A stretch of 42,196 bases of DNA, from NCBI GenBank assembly GCA_947624775.1, contig CANQLT010000011.1, positions 1-42,196 on the forward strand. Reading direction: 5' to 3'. Source of the DNA: an uncultured Monoglobus sp. (GTDB taxonomy: Bacteria > Bacillota > Clostridia > Monoglobales > Monoglobaceae). Shown here one piece after another: positions 31,935 through 40,076 of the stretch. A program made the position numbers and the translations under genes. Each line of letters starts with the position of its first letter. Position 1 is the stretch's first letter. The notes under the pieces are model-generated. The model did no database searches, was not told the DNA's origin, and worked only from the letters and a program-made list of their open reading frames with translations.

Positions 31935-32849
31935 ATGAAAACTGCGATCATTGATCTGGGCTCAAACTCGATCAGAATGGATATAGCGGATATAAACGAG
32001 GACAACGGCGATTACACCTACGCGGAGCGCAGGCGGATATTGGCGCGGCTCAGCGAGGGAATGGACATCGACGGCTGCCTTAGGCCTGAGGCGATCAAAC
32101 GGACGATCGACGCTCTGCGCGAGTTCAAAAAAATCATTGACAGACACGGAGTCAAGGATATAATAGCCGTCGCTACCGCGGCTGTGCGCGGAGCGGGAAA
32201 TCGCGACGAATTCCTGCGCAAGGTATACGACGAGACGGGTATAAATATCCGCGTGATAAAGGGCGAGCAGGAGGCGGAGTACGACTTTCTTGGCGTGACC
32301 TCCACTCTTGATATAGACGACTGCGTGATCGTCGATACGGGCGGCGGCAGTACCGAGATAATATTGGTGAACGACCGCGAGCCGTTGGCGCGCACAAGCA
32401 TCCCGGTGGGCGCGGTCAACATGACCGACAGATTTCTGTTCCGCGGTGAGAGCCCCGAGGCGCTGCGCGCCATGTCGGACTATATCAGCAGCTGCCTCGA
32501 TAAGGTGCATTGGCTGGACGACGCCGAGCTTTTTCCGATCGTGACAATGGGCGGCAGCATGTTCAATCTGGCCGTTGTGGAAAACGGGGTGCCCGGCATC
32601 AACCGCGCCGAGCTCCACGGCCACGAGATGTCTGCCGATTCGGTCAAGCAGACCTACGAGCGTATTCTCGATATGACCGAGACCGCCAGAGAGGACGTCG
32701 GCATAGAGCGCGGCAGGACCGATACTATCCCCGCGGGCGTCACTCCGGTTATAGAGCTGATAGACAAGATTGGAGCCGAGCGGGTGATTGTTTCCTCGGC
32801 GGGTCTCAAAGAGGGAATACTCGCCGAGTTTATTGAGGGAATAAGATGA
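31935..32849 (+). CDS. Ppx/GppA family phosphatase (exopolyphosphatase-like)
   Basis: A 304-residue protein of the ASKHA fold, comprising the two-lobe Ppx/GppA core without the C-terminal HD-like domain of longer forms. Phosphate-1 loop IDLGSNSIRMDIAD (6-19), VATAAVRGAGNRDEF, GEQEAEYDFLG and the phosphate-2 loop IVDTGGGSTEIILV are present, with MGGSMFNLA and the ending VSSAGLKEGIL. Members remove terminal phosphates from polyphosphate or hydrolyse pppGpp. The short form fits the Ppx2-type enzymes, so polyphosphate or a nucleotide could be substrate. ppk1 is in the same window (3301) but a different operon. Its stop overlaps the recQ start. Confidence 0.9.
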   Translation: MKTAIIDLGSNSIRMDIADINEDNGDYTYAERRRILARLSEGMDIDGCLRPEAIKRTIDALREFKKIIDRHGVKDIIAVATAAVRGAGNRDEFLRKVYDETGINIRVIKGEQEAEYDFLGVTSTLDIDDCVIVDTGGGSTEIILVNDREPLARTSIPVGAVNMTDRFLFRGESPEALRAMSDYISSCLDKVHWLDDAELFPIVTMGGSMFNLAVVENGVPGINRAELHGHEMSADSVKQTYERILDMTETAREDVGIERGRTDTIPAGVTPVIELIDKIGAERVIVSSAGLKEGILAEFIEGIR

Positions 32850-34699
32850 TGACAGATAAACATGAGATACTGAAGCATTATTTCGGACATACGGAATTCA
32901 GGCCGGGCCAGGAGGCGCTTATAGACAGCTGCCTCGGCGGTCGCGATGTGCTTGGGATAATGCCGACGGGTGCGGGCAAGTCGATCTGCTATCAGGTGCC
33001 CGCCCTTATGATGGACGGGATAACGCTGGTGATATCGCCGCTGATTTCGCTTATGAAGGACCAGACCGAGGCTCTCAGAGCCGCGGGCGTGCCGTGCGCG
33101 TGTATCAACAGTTCGCTTGAATACGGAGAGCTGTGTGATGTCTACCGCGCAGCCGCCATGGGAAAATACAAGATCATATATATCACGCCGGAGCGTCTGA
33201 CGAATGATGGATTTTTGAACTTTATTTTTGGCGCAAATGTGTCAATGGTGACGGTTGATGAGGCGCACTGCGTTTCGCAGTGGGGACAGGATTTCAGACC
33301 CGGATATCTGAAAATTGCGGAGTTTATAAAAAGCCTGTCCAAGAGGCCTGTGGTGAGCGCGTTCACCGCCACCGCCACGGGCGATGTGCGGCACGACATA
33401 ATAAATCTGCTGGAGCTTGAGGATCCGCTGGTTAAGACCACGGGATTCGACCGAAAAAATCTGTATTTTGAGGTGAGGCGGCCGAAGCCTTCCAAAAAGC
33501 TCGACGAGCTGATACATTTTTTAAACACCCGCGGTGCGGGCAAAAGCGGCATAGTCTACGCTCTGAGCCGAAAGAATGTGGAGAGCGTCTGTGATGAGCT
33601 GTGCGCCCGCGGCATAGCGGCGACACGGTACCATGCGGGCCTGAGCTCCGACGAGCGCAGGCGCAATCAGGAGGATTTTCTGTATGACCGAAAAACAGTC
33701 ATGGTGGCGACCAATGCCTTCGGCATGGGCATCGACAAGTCAAACGTGGGATTTGTTGTGCATTACAATATGCCCAAGAACATAGAGAGCTACTATCAGG
33801 AGGCGGGCAGGGCCGGCAGGGACGGCAGCCCCGCGGACTGCGTGATGCTTTATGCGCCCGGCGATGTGCGCAGCAACAAGTTTTTGATAGATAATACCGA
33901 AGAGAACAAGGAGCTGGCCGAGGAGGAACGCAAGCTGATGCGCGAGCGCGACTATGAGCGCCTGAAGCAAATGACATTTTATGCCACGACAGATGACTGC
34001 CTGCGTAAGTTTATACTGAACTACTTCGGCGAGGAAGCGCCGAGCGAGTGCGGAAACTGCTCAAACTGCCGCGAAAATTCCGAGTCGGTGGATATTACCG
34101 AGCCGGCCAGAATGATACTTAGCTGCGTTATGCGGCTTATCAGGCAAAACACGCCCTACGGCAGGCTTATGATAGCCGACATAATGGCGGGCTCGGAAAA
34201 CGAAAAGATAAAAAACAGGGGCCTGAATAAGCTTTCGACCTACGGTCTGCTTAAGGATTTTAAGAAAAACAGGATAATGCGCATAATTGACCGCATGATC
34301 GAGCTTGGATATATGAAGATCGACGATGAGCGCCACGGCGTGGTTGTCCCATGCCGAAAGTCGGCGCCGCTGCTTCGCGGCGAGGAAAAGCTGACAATGC
34401 GCCTACCGAAACCGCGCCCCGAAAAGATCGTTAAAAAGCGCACGGACGGGGACGCTGACGGCGAACTTATGGGCGAGCTCAAGGCGCTGCGGCTGGAACT
34501 GGCGAAGGCGCAGAGCGTGCCCGCGTACGTGGTATTCACTGACGCTACGCTCCGCGAGATGTGTGCCGCCCTTCCCGAGACTTTGGAGGAATTTTCTGAG
34601 ATATCGGGCGTGGGTGCCGCCAAGCTGAGACGATACGGCGAAGTGTTCGTTGATCTTATCAGTCAATACAAAAACCGAAAAAAACCTGATTTGGATTAA
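32846..34699 (+). CDS. recQ: ATP-dependent DNA helicase RecQ
   Basis: RecQ unwinds DNA 3'-5' in recombination and fork repair. The 617-residue protein has all parts: the RecQ motif 0 region FGHTEFRPGQEALID, Walker A PTGAGKSICYQ, DEAHCVSQWGQDFRP, TATA motif III, and the C-terminal helicase lobe with GMGIDKSNV and QEAGRAGRDG. The zinc-binding cysteines are TDDCLR and ECGNCSNC, followed by the winged helix. A HRDC domain is present at about 535-605 (VFTDATLREMCAALP, ISGVGAAKLRRYG). The start uses ATGATGA overlapping the ppx stop, so translation is coupled. 27 bases separate it from mtaB. Confidence 0.96.
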   Translation: MMTDKHEILKHYFGHTEFRPGQEALIDSCLGGRDVLGIMPTGAGKSICYQVPALMMDGITLVISPLISLMKDQTEALRAAGVPCACINSSLEYGELCDVYRAAAMGKYKIIYITPERLTNDGFLNFIFGANVSMVTVDEAHCVSQWGQDFRPGYLKIAEFIKSLSKRPVVSAFTATATGDVRHDIINLLELEDPLVKTTGFDRKNLYFEVRRPKPSKKLDELIHFLNTRGAGKSGIVYALSRKNVESVCDELCARGIAATRYHAGLSSDERRRNQEDFLYDRKTVMVATNAFGMGIDKSNVGFVVHYNMPKNIESYYQEAGRAGRDGSPADCVMLYAPGDVRSNKFLIDNTEENKELAEEERKLMRERDYERLKQMTFYATTDDCLRKFILNYFGEEAPSECGNCSNCRENSESVDITEPARMILSCVMRLIRQNTPYGRLMIADIMAGSENEKIKNRGLNKLSTYGLLKDFKKNRIMRIIDRMIELGYMKIDDERHGVVVPCRKSAPLLRGEEKLTMRLPKPRPEKIVKKRTDGDADGELMGELKALRLELAKAQSVPAYVVFTDATLREMCAALPETLEEFSEISGVGAAKLRRYGEVFVDLISQYKNRKKPDLD

Positions 34700-34726
34700 T
34701 CAGCGCTGCTAAAGGAGTGACGTAAA

Positions 34727-36016
34727 ATTACTGTAAAATTTATCACACTGGGCTGCAAGACCAATCTGTACGAGAGCGAGGCAATGGCCGAGCTGTTCAG
34801 AGAGCGCGGCCACGAGGTCATAAACGGCGCGAAACCGCCTGCCGATATCTGCGTGATAAACACCTGCACCGTTACGGGCACGGGCGCGGGCAAATCGCGG
34901 CAGGCAATAAGGCGCGCCAAGCGCCAAAACCCGAACGCGGTCATAGCGGTGACGGGCTGCTTTGCCCAGACCGAGCCCGAGGCGGTTCGCGAGATCGGGG
35001 CGGATATAATAATCGGCAGCGGCGCCAAGAGCCGCGTTGTGGAGCTGGCCGAGCAGGCTGCGTTGGGCAAGGCCGCCGACATCGTGGGCGACATAATGCG
35101 GGAGCGGGAGTACGAGGAGCTGCCGCTCACATCGGCGCAGAGCCGTGTCCGCGCCAATATCAAGATCGAGGACGGCTGCGATAATTTCTGCGCCTACTGC
35201 ATAATACCATACGCCAGAGGCCCGGTGCGCTCTCGTCGGCTCGAAAATATAACCGCCGAGGCCGAGGCGCTTGCCGCACGGGGCTACAAAGAGATCGTGC
35301 TGACCGGTATACATATCGGCTCATACGGCAAGGATTTAAAGGACGGCTCGCTGATCGATGTTGTTGAGGCGCTTGATAAAACAGAGGGCATTGAGCGGAT
35401 ACGCCTCGGCTCGATCGAGCCCCCGGTCATCACAGAGGAATTTATTAAAAGAGCGTCCGCGCTCAGGCATTTGTGCCCTCAGTTCCATATGTCGCTGCAG
35501 AGCGGCTGCGGCGCGACGCTCAAGCGCATGAGGCGGCGTTACACTCCCGACGAGTACATGGCGGCGGTCGAGGCGCTCAGAACCGCGATACCCGACACGG
35601 CGATAACAACCGACCTGATGGTGGGCTTCCCCGGCGAGACCGACACAGAATTTGAGGAATCCTATCGTTTCTGCGAAAAAGTCGGATTCATGCGGATGCA
35701 CATATTCAGGTACTCCGTAAGGCGCGGAACGGCGGCCGAGAAAATGCCGAATCGGGTGAGCGAGGCTGTCAAGGAAAGGCGCGCCGCGGAAATGCTGAAG
35801 CTGGCGGAGCGAATGAAAAACGAGTTTTATGAAAAATATAAGGGCAAAAGGGTCTCGGTGCTGCTCGAACAGCGAGACGAGGAAGGCATCTATCACGGAA
35901 CCACCCCGAATTACGCCGACGTTTATTTAAAAGCGCCTCCCGGCATGGAAGGGCGAATCGTTGAGGTCGAGTTTGAGCCCCGCGGCGAGAGCAGGATAAT
36001 AGATCAAAAAATATAA
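34727..36016 (+). CDS. mtaB: tRNA t6A37 methylthiotransferase MtaB, starting at ATT
   Basis: MtaB adds a methylthio group to t6A at position 37 of tRNAs that read ANN codons, using radical SAM chemistry. The family N-terminus (FxTLGCKxNxxE) is encoded from 34727 on: FITLGCKTNLYESEA, with cluster cysteines C10, C47 and C78. The radical SAM motif is GCDNFCAYC (C151, C155, C158), and a TRAM domain ends the protein (429 residues). The frame has a stop at 34718 and the only initiation-capable codon before GCK is ATT at 34727, nine bases after AAAGGAG (34711-34717). The first in-frame ATG (34784) would delete cluster ligand C10. The ATT start is therefore strongly inferred. nadE follows 10 bases later. 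Confidence 0.93.
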   Translation: MTVKFITLGCKTNLYESEAMAELFRERGHEVINGAKPPADICVINTCTVTGTGAGKSRQAIRRAKRQNPNAVIAVTGCFAQTEPEAVREIGADIIIGSGAKSRVVELAEQAALGKAADIVGDIMREREYEELPLTSAQSRVRANIKIEDGCDNFCAYCIIPYARGPVRSRRLENITAEAEALAARGYKEIVLTGIHIGSYGKDLKDGSLIDVVEALDKTEGIERIRLGSIEPPVITEEFIKRASALRHLCPQFHMSLQSGCGATLKRMRRRYTPDEYMAAVEALRTAIPDTAITTDLMVGFPGETDTEFEESYRFCEKVGFMRMHIFRYSVRRGTAAEKMPNRVSEAVKERRAAEMLKLAERMKNEFYEKYKGKRVSVLLEQRDEEGIYHGTTPNYADVYLKAPPGMEGRIVEVEFEPRGESRIIDQKI

Positions 36017-36026
36017 GGAGAGAGAC

Positions 36027-37907
36027 ATGAAAGACGGATTTATAAAGGCGGCTGCCGCCACACCTCAGATTAGAGTGGGCGACACAAAGGGAAACGCAGA
36101 AGAGATAATAAAACAAATAAAGTCAGCCGCAAAAGGCGGCGCGAAGCTCATAGTTTTTCCGGAGCTGTGCGTCACGGCCTACACCTGCGGGGATTTGTTT
36201 TTGCAGGACAGACTGATAAAAAACGCCATAGACGCGGTGTTTGAGATAGCCGAAAAAACCAAGGAGCTCGACATACTTATCGCCGTGGGAACCCCGGTTC
36301 CGCTCTGCGGCAGTCTTTACAACTGCGCCGCGGTCATAAAGGACGGCGAGGTGCTGGGCTTTGTCACAAAGACCCATATTCCCAATTATTCCGAGTTCTA
36401 CGAGGCGAGGCATTTCGCGGCGCTTGATGAAAACGCGACAGTTATGTTAAACGGCTCGGAGTACCCCATCGGCCCCAAGCTGCTGTTCGCGGCAAAAAAT
36501 ATGCTCGATTTTATTGTCGGGGTTGAGATCTGCGAGGATTTGTGGGTCGCGTGCCCGCCGTCGAGCGGCCATGCTGAAAACGGAGCGAGCGTTATATTGA
36601 ATTTGTCCGCCAGCGACGAGGTGATCGGCAAGGCGGAATACCGCAGGAGCCTCGCGGCGTCTCAGTCGGGACGGGCGGTGTGCGCTTATGTTTACGCCGA
36701 CGCGGGCCGAGGCGAGTCATCAACCGACATGGTTTTCTCGGGCCACAATTTTATATACGAGAACGGAAATCTTCTGGCCGAGTCCAAGCTGTTTGAAAAC
36801 GGGATCATTACCGCCGACATAGACGTCAGCCGTCTGGCGCTGGAGCGGCGGAAGATCAGCACGTTTAAAAATAATTTTGACGCGGGCTATAAAAAAATAT
36901 ATTTTGAAACGAAGATCACCGAGACCCGCCTCGAGCGGTTCTTTGACCCCCACCCGTTTGTGCCTAAGGACAAAGAGCGGCTGCGCGAGCGCTGCGAGCT
37001 GATATTCACCATGCAGGCCGAGGGGCTCGCGAAACGGCTTGAGCATATCGGCTTGAGGTCGGTGACTATCGGCGTATCCGGCGGGCTCGACAGCACGCTG
37101 GCGCTTTTGGTGTCCGTCCGCGCCTTTGAGAGGCTGGGCCTTGACAAAAGCGGCATAAACGCGGTGACGATGCCTTGCTTCGGCACCACCGACAGAACCT
37201 ACAAAAATGCCAAGCGCCTGGCCGAGAGCGTGGGCGCCAGGCTGATAGAGATACCCATAAGCGAAGCGGTCACCGTCCATTTGAAGGACATAGGCGCCGA
37301 TATAAACAACCACAACACCACCTACGAGAACGCCCAGGCCCGCGAGCGCACGCAGGTTCTGATGGACTACGCGGGTGAGACGGGCGGCATAGTTGTCGGC
37401 ACAGGCGACCTCAGCGAGCTGGCGCTGGGCTGGGCAACCTACAACGGCGACCATATGTCGATGTACGGCGTGAACTGCTCGATACCCAAGACCCTGGTGC
37501 GCTATCTGGTGTCATATGTGGCGGAGATCAGCGGCGATGAGCTCAAGGAGACGCTTTTTGACATTCTCGGCACTCCGGTCAGCCCCGAGCTGCTGCCGCC
37601 CAAAGACGGCGTGATCTCTCAGGTGACCGAGGACCTTGTCGGCCCCTACGAGCTGCACGACTTTTTCCTGTATAATTTTATCAGATTCGGATTTGAGAAG
37701 TCAAAGATATACCGCATGGCGAAGCTCGCGTTTGGGGACGCATATGCCGAAAAGACGATAGCGAAATGGCTGGACGTGTTCTACGACAGGTTCTACAAAA
37801 ACCAGTTCAAGCGCTCCTGCGTGCCCGACGGCCCCAAGGTGGGCTCGGTCACACTGTCGCCCAGAGGCGACTGGCGCATGCCCAGCGACAGCTGCGTGAT
37901 AGAATAA
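36027..37907 (+). CDS. nadE: Glutamine-dependent NAD+ synthetase
   Basis: The enzyme makes NAD+ from nicotinic acid adenine dinucleotide, ATP and glutamine, the last step of NAD synthesis. The 626-residue protein has an N-terminal nitrilase-type amidase (1-about 275) with the triad E46 (FPEL), K115 (KTHIPNY) and C169 (VEICEDLW). The C-terminal synthetase carries the P-loop GVSGGLDSTLALL, TMPCFGT, GTGDLSELALGWATYNGD and, near the end, KRSCVPDGPKVG. The two-domain form with ammonia channel is common in Clostridia. The start has AAGGAGAG before it. 34 bases separate it from the copper-amine-oxidase-like gene. Confidence 0.97.
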   Translation: MKDGFIKAAAATPQIRVGDTKGNAEEIIKQIKSAAKGGAKLIVFPELCVTAYTCGDLFLQDRLIKNAIDAVFEIAEKTKELDILIAVGTPVPLCGSLYNCAAVIKDGEVLGFVTKTHIPNYSEFYEARHFAALDENATVMLNGSEYPIGPKLLFAAKNMLDFIVGVEICEDLWVACPPSSGHAENGASVILNLSASDEVIGKAEYRRSLAASQSGRAVCAYVYADAGRGESSTDMVFSGHNFIYENGNLLAESKLFENGIITADIDVSRLALERRKISTFKNNFDAGYKKIYFETKITETRLERFFDPHPFVPKDKERLRERCELIFTMQAEGLAKRLEHIGLRSVTIGVSGGLDSTLALLVSVRAFERLGLDKSGINAVTMPCFGTTDRTYKNAKRLAESVGARLIEIPISEAVTVHLKDIGADINNHNTTYENAQARERTQVLMDYAGETGGIVVGTGDLSELALGWATYNGDHMSMYGVNCSIPKTLVRYLVSYVAEISGDELKETLFDILGTPVSPELLPPKDGVISQVTEDLVGPYELHDFFLYNFIRFGFEKSKIYRMAKLAFGDAYAEKTIAKWLDVFYDRFYKNQFKRSCVPDGPKVGSVTLSPRGDWRMPSDSCVIE

Positions 37908-37941
37908 TAGCATAAGAGTTTTGAGGAGATTTAATAATATT

Positions 37942-38628
37942 ATGAAGAAATTAGTATCTTTTTTGGCCGCTTGTCTGATCTTGGCGGGTTCGGTGTTCGC
38001 GGCGGAAAATATTTCGGTTTACATCGACGGCAACCCTCTAAACACCGTCCGCGCCCCGTATCTTGAGAGCGACCGCACGATGGTGCCTATGCGTTCGATA
38101 TTCGAGAGCCTTGGCTGCGCTGTCGACTGGGACGAAGCGGCTCAGAGCGTGACCTCAAAAAGGGACGGCAGGGTCATAATCATGTCGATCGGCTCCAAAG
38201 TCATGTATGTCGACGGCGGCGCGGTGGAGCTTGACGTTGCGCCCGCGCTTGTGTATGATACCACGTTTGTGCCGCTTCGGGCGGTATCCGAGGCGCTGGG
38301 CTGTGACGTGACATGGAGCGATGACACAAACAGCGTGTTTATAGTGACTTCGGTAAAGGCAGAGATTCCAATGTACCCCGAATTTGAAGCGGTGCCCGAT
38401 TTCGGTCAGATCGTCGGCATCACTCCGAATCCTGTGCTGGACGACGGAAAAATTTACTGCTACGAAAACGCGGACGCGGATGACGCCGAGAAATACGCGC
38501 GCGTTATGGAATCTCAGGGGTTTGCGGCGTTCGACGCCGGCGAGTATGTCATATACACAAAAGACAATATTTCGGTATTGGCGGGCTTCCGCGGTGGAAT
38601 ATTCAGGATAGTGATTACGAATTATTAA
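37942..38628 (+). CDS. Exported protein with copper-amine-oxidase-like N-terminal (stalk) domain
   Basis: A 228-residue exported protein. Residues 1-20 are a signal peptide (FLAACLILAGSVFAAE). Residues about 22-130 are the domain named after copper amine oxidase N1, also called a stalk domain: VYIDGNPL, DRTMVPMRSIFESLGCAVDWDE and TTFVPLRAVSEALGCDVTW (shortened), a duplicated beta-alpha unit. The C-terminal 85 residues (YENADADDAEKYARVMESQG) form a small alpha/beta part I do not recognise. There is no amine-oxidase catalytic domain; the module is a common surface module in Clostridia. The ATG at 37942 gives a clean signal peptide, though GAGGAG is 13 bases upstream, longer than usual. It may be the last gene of the operon. 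Confidence 0.82.
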   Translation: MKKLVSFLAACLILAGSVFAAENISVYIDGNPLNTVRAPYLESDRTMVPMRSIFESLGCAVDWDEAAQSVTSKRDGRVIIMSIGSKVMYVDGGAVELDVAPALVYDTTFVPLRAVSEALGCDVTWSDDTNSVFIVTSVKAEIPMYPEFEAVPDFGQIVGITPNPVLDDGKIYCYENADADDAEKYARVMESQGFAAFDAGEYVIYTKDNISVLAGFRGGIFRIVITNY

Positions 38629-38667
38629 ATCTTTTGTGAACTTTAGGTTAAAATAATATTTCATTTA

Positions 38668-38695
38668 TTGACAAGACTTTGAGTTGTGATATAAT
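38668..38695 (+). promoter_or_regulatory. Promoter of the LCP protein gene
   Basis: Perfect TTGACA (38668-38673) and TATAAT (38690-38695), 16 bases apart, with an extended -10 TG. The leader is about 95 bases long. Confidence 0.88.
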
Positions 38696-38797
38696 TAAAT
38701 AAATTGTCGGATTTTTTCGTGTATTAAATTAGGTGAACAAGCATTAAATAAAATATGAAAAACAGCGGAGCTACATATAGAATAAAAGGAAACATAT

Positions 38798-39964
38798 ATG
38801 ACAAAGAGATTTAAAAGAATTGCCGTTATTATTTCTGTAATAACAATGATGATTTCGACCTATGTCGGCGTGCTGGCGGCGCACAAGCTGGATAATATAT
38901 CTCTCGGCAGTACTGCCGACCTTGTCTCGCTCGATTCGCCCGATGAGAACGTGGGTATGGTTAACGTGCTCCTGATAGGCGTCGATGAGGACGGCTACAG
39001 AAGCGATACAATCATGCTTGTCTCGTTGGATGACTATTCCGACAGGGTCAGTGTTTTGTCGATTCCGAGAGACACCATGGTGAGGATAAACGGAAGCGTG
39101 CAGAAAATAAACGCCACAATGGGATTTGCGCTTTCAAAATCGACGCCCGAACCTGATTCTGACGACGCCGATACCGAGGACGCCGAGGAAAACGGCGATG
39201 CCGAGGAGAATAGCGAAAATCAAAACAAGATCCCCGAAAGCAAATACGACGATATTCACCCGTCCGATCTGGCGCTCGGCGAGGGTCACGAGGACCTGCT
39301 GATAAACAAGGTCAAGGAGATCACGGGCCTTCCGATCCACTATTATGTGACGGTCGATTTTGACGGATTTGTGGAGCTTATCAACGCGGTCGACGGTGTT
39401 GATTTCAACGTTCCCTACGATATGGACTACGATGACCCGATCCAAAGCCTTCACATTCATCTGGAGGCCGGAGAGCAGCATTTGGACGGCAAGCACGCTC
39501 ATGACTTCGTGCGTTTCCGCCACAACAACGACGGCACAGCGCCCGGCGAGTACGTTATGGGCGACGAGGGACGCGTGTACTGGCAGCAGCGCTTTATCAA
39601 AGAGATAGTCAAGCAGAAATTGAATCCTTACTATATTTCAAAGCTGGACAGAATATTTGAGGTTTTCCGCAACAACGTGAGAACAAATCTTACTATGAGC
39701 GATGTGGTGAAGAACCTGAACGCGCTTATGGGCATCAGCCTTGACGATATAAACACATATCAGCTGCCCGGCGAGGCGGAGTATATAAATGAGGTATGGT
39801 ACTATATTCAGGATGTGCCCTCGACGCGCAGACTGGTAAGCGAAGTGTTCCTGCCCCAGACCAGAGAGGAATGGGAAGCGTATCTTGAGGAGAACAAGGC
39901 GACATCGGAGCCTTCGGAAACCGAGAGCACTCCCGAGGCTGAGGACGCGGACGAGACCGAATAA
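38798..39964 (+). CDS. LytR-CpsA-Psr (LCP) family glycopolymer transferase
   Basis: LCP proteins transfer wall teichoic acid or capsule chains from lipid carrier to peptidoglycan outside the membrane. The 388-residue product has one membrane helix (about 7-28) and an extracellular LCP domain: NVLLIGVDEDGYRSDTIMLV (shortened), SVLSIPRDT with the catalytic-site Arg91, VQKINA, then HYYVTVDFDGFVELINAVDGV, AHDFVRFRH and GRVYWQQRFIKEI. A stretch of about 50 mostly acidic residues (112-162) replaces the short loop normally between KINA and the next helix. The C-terminus is a Glu/Thr/Ser-rich tail. It has its own promoter and terminator. It is a candidate partner of the TagA-like transferase at 16235. 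Confidence 0.92.
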   Translation: MTKRFKRIAVIISVITMMISTYVGVLAAHKLDNISLGSTADLVSLDSPDENVGMVNVLLIGVDEDGYRSDTIMLVSLDDYSDRVSVLSIPRDTMVRINGSVQKINATMGFALSKSTPEPDSDDADTEDAEENGDAEENSENQNKIPESKYDDIHPSDLALGEGHEDLLINKVKEITGLPIHYYVTVDFDGFVELINAVDGVDFNVPYDMDYDDPIQSLHIHLEAGEQHLDGKHAHDFVRFRHNNDGTAPGEYVMGDEGRVYWQQRFIKEIVKQKLNPYYISKLDRIFEVFRNNVRTNLTMSDVVKNLNALMGISLDDINTYQLPGEAEYINEVWYYIQDVPSTRRLVSEVFLPQTREEWEAYLEENKATSEPSETESTPEAEDADETE

Positions 39965-39978
39965 GCAGTTAAAAACAG

Positions 39979-40010
39979 GGAGCGCTGATTTGATCCGCGC
40001 TCCGATTTTT
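39979..40010 (+). terminator. Intrinsic terminator of the LCP gene
   Basis: GGAGCGC (39979-39985) pairs with GCGCTCC (39997-40003), followed after two bases by five Ts. Confidence 0.88.
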
Positions 40011-40076
40011 ATGGTTTTCAGGAATTTTCGGGAACTTTTTCGACGAAAAAACAGTCTTATATTATAGGTGATGATT

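Noticed and set aside
34784-34786. ATG at 34784 as the mtaB start
   Set aside because: It would remove the conserved TLGCK segment with an essential cluster cysteine, and no ribosome site precedes it.
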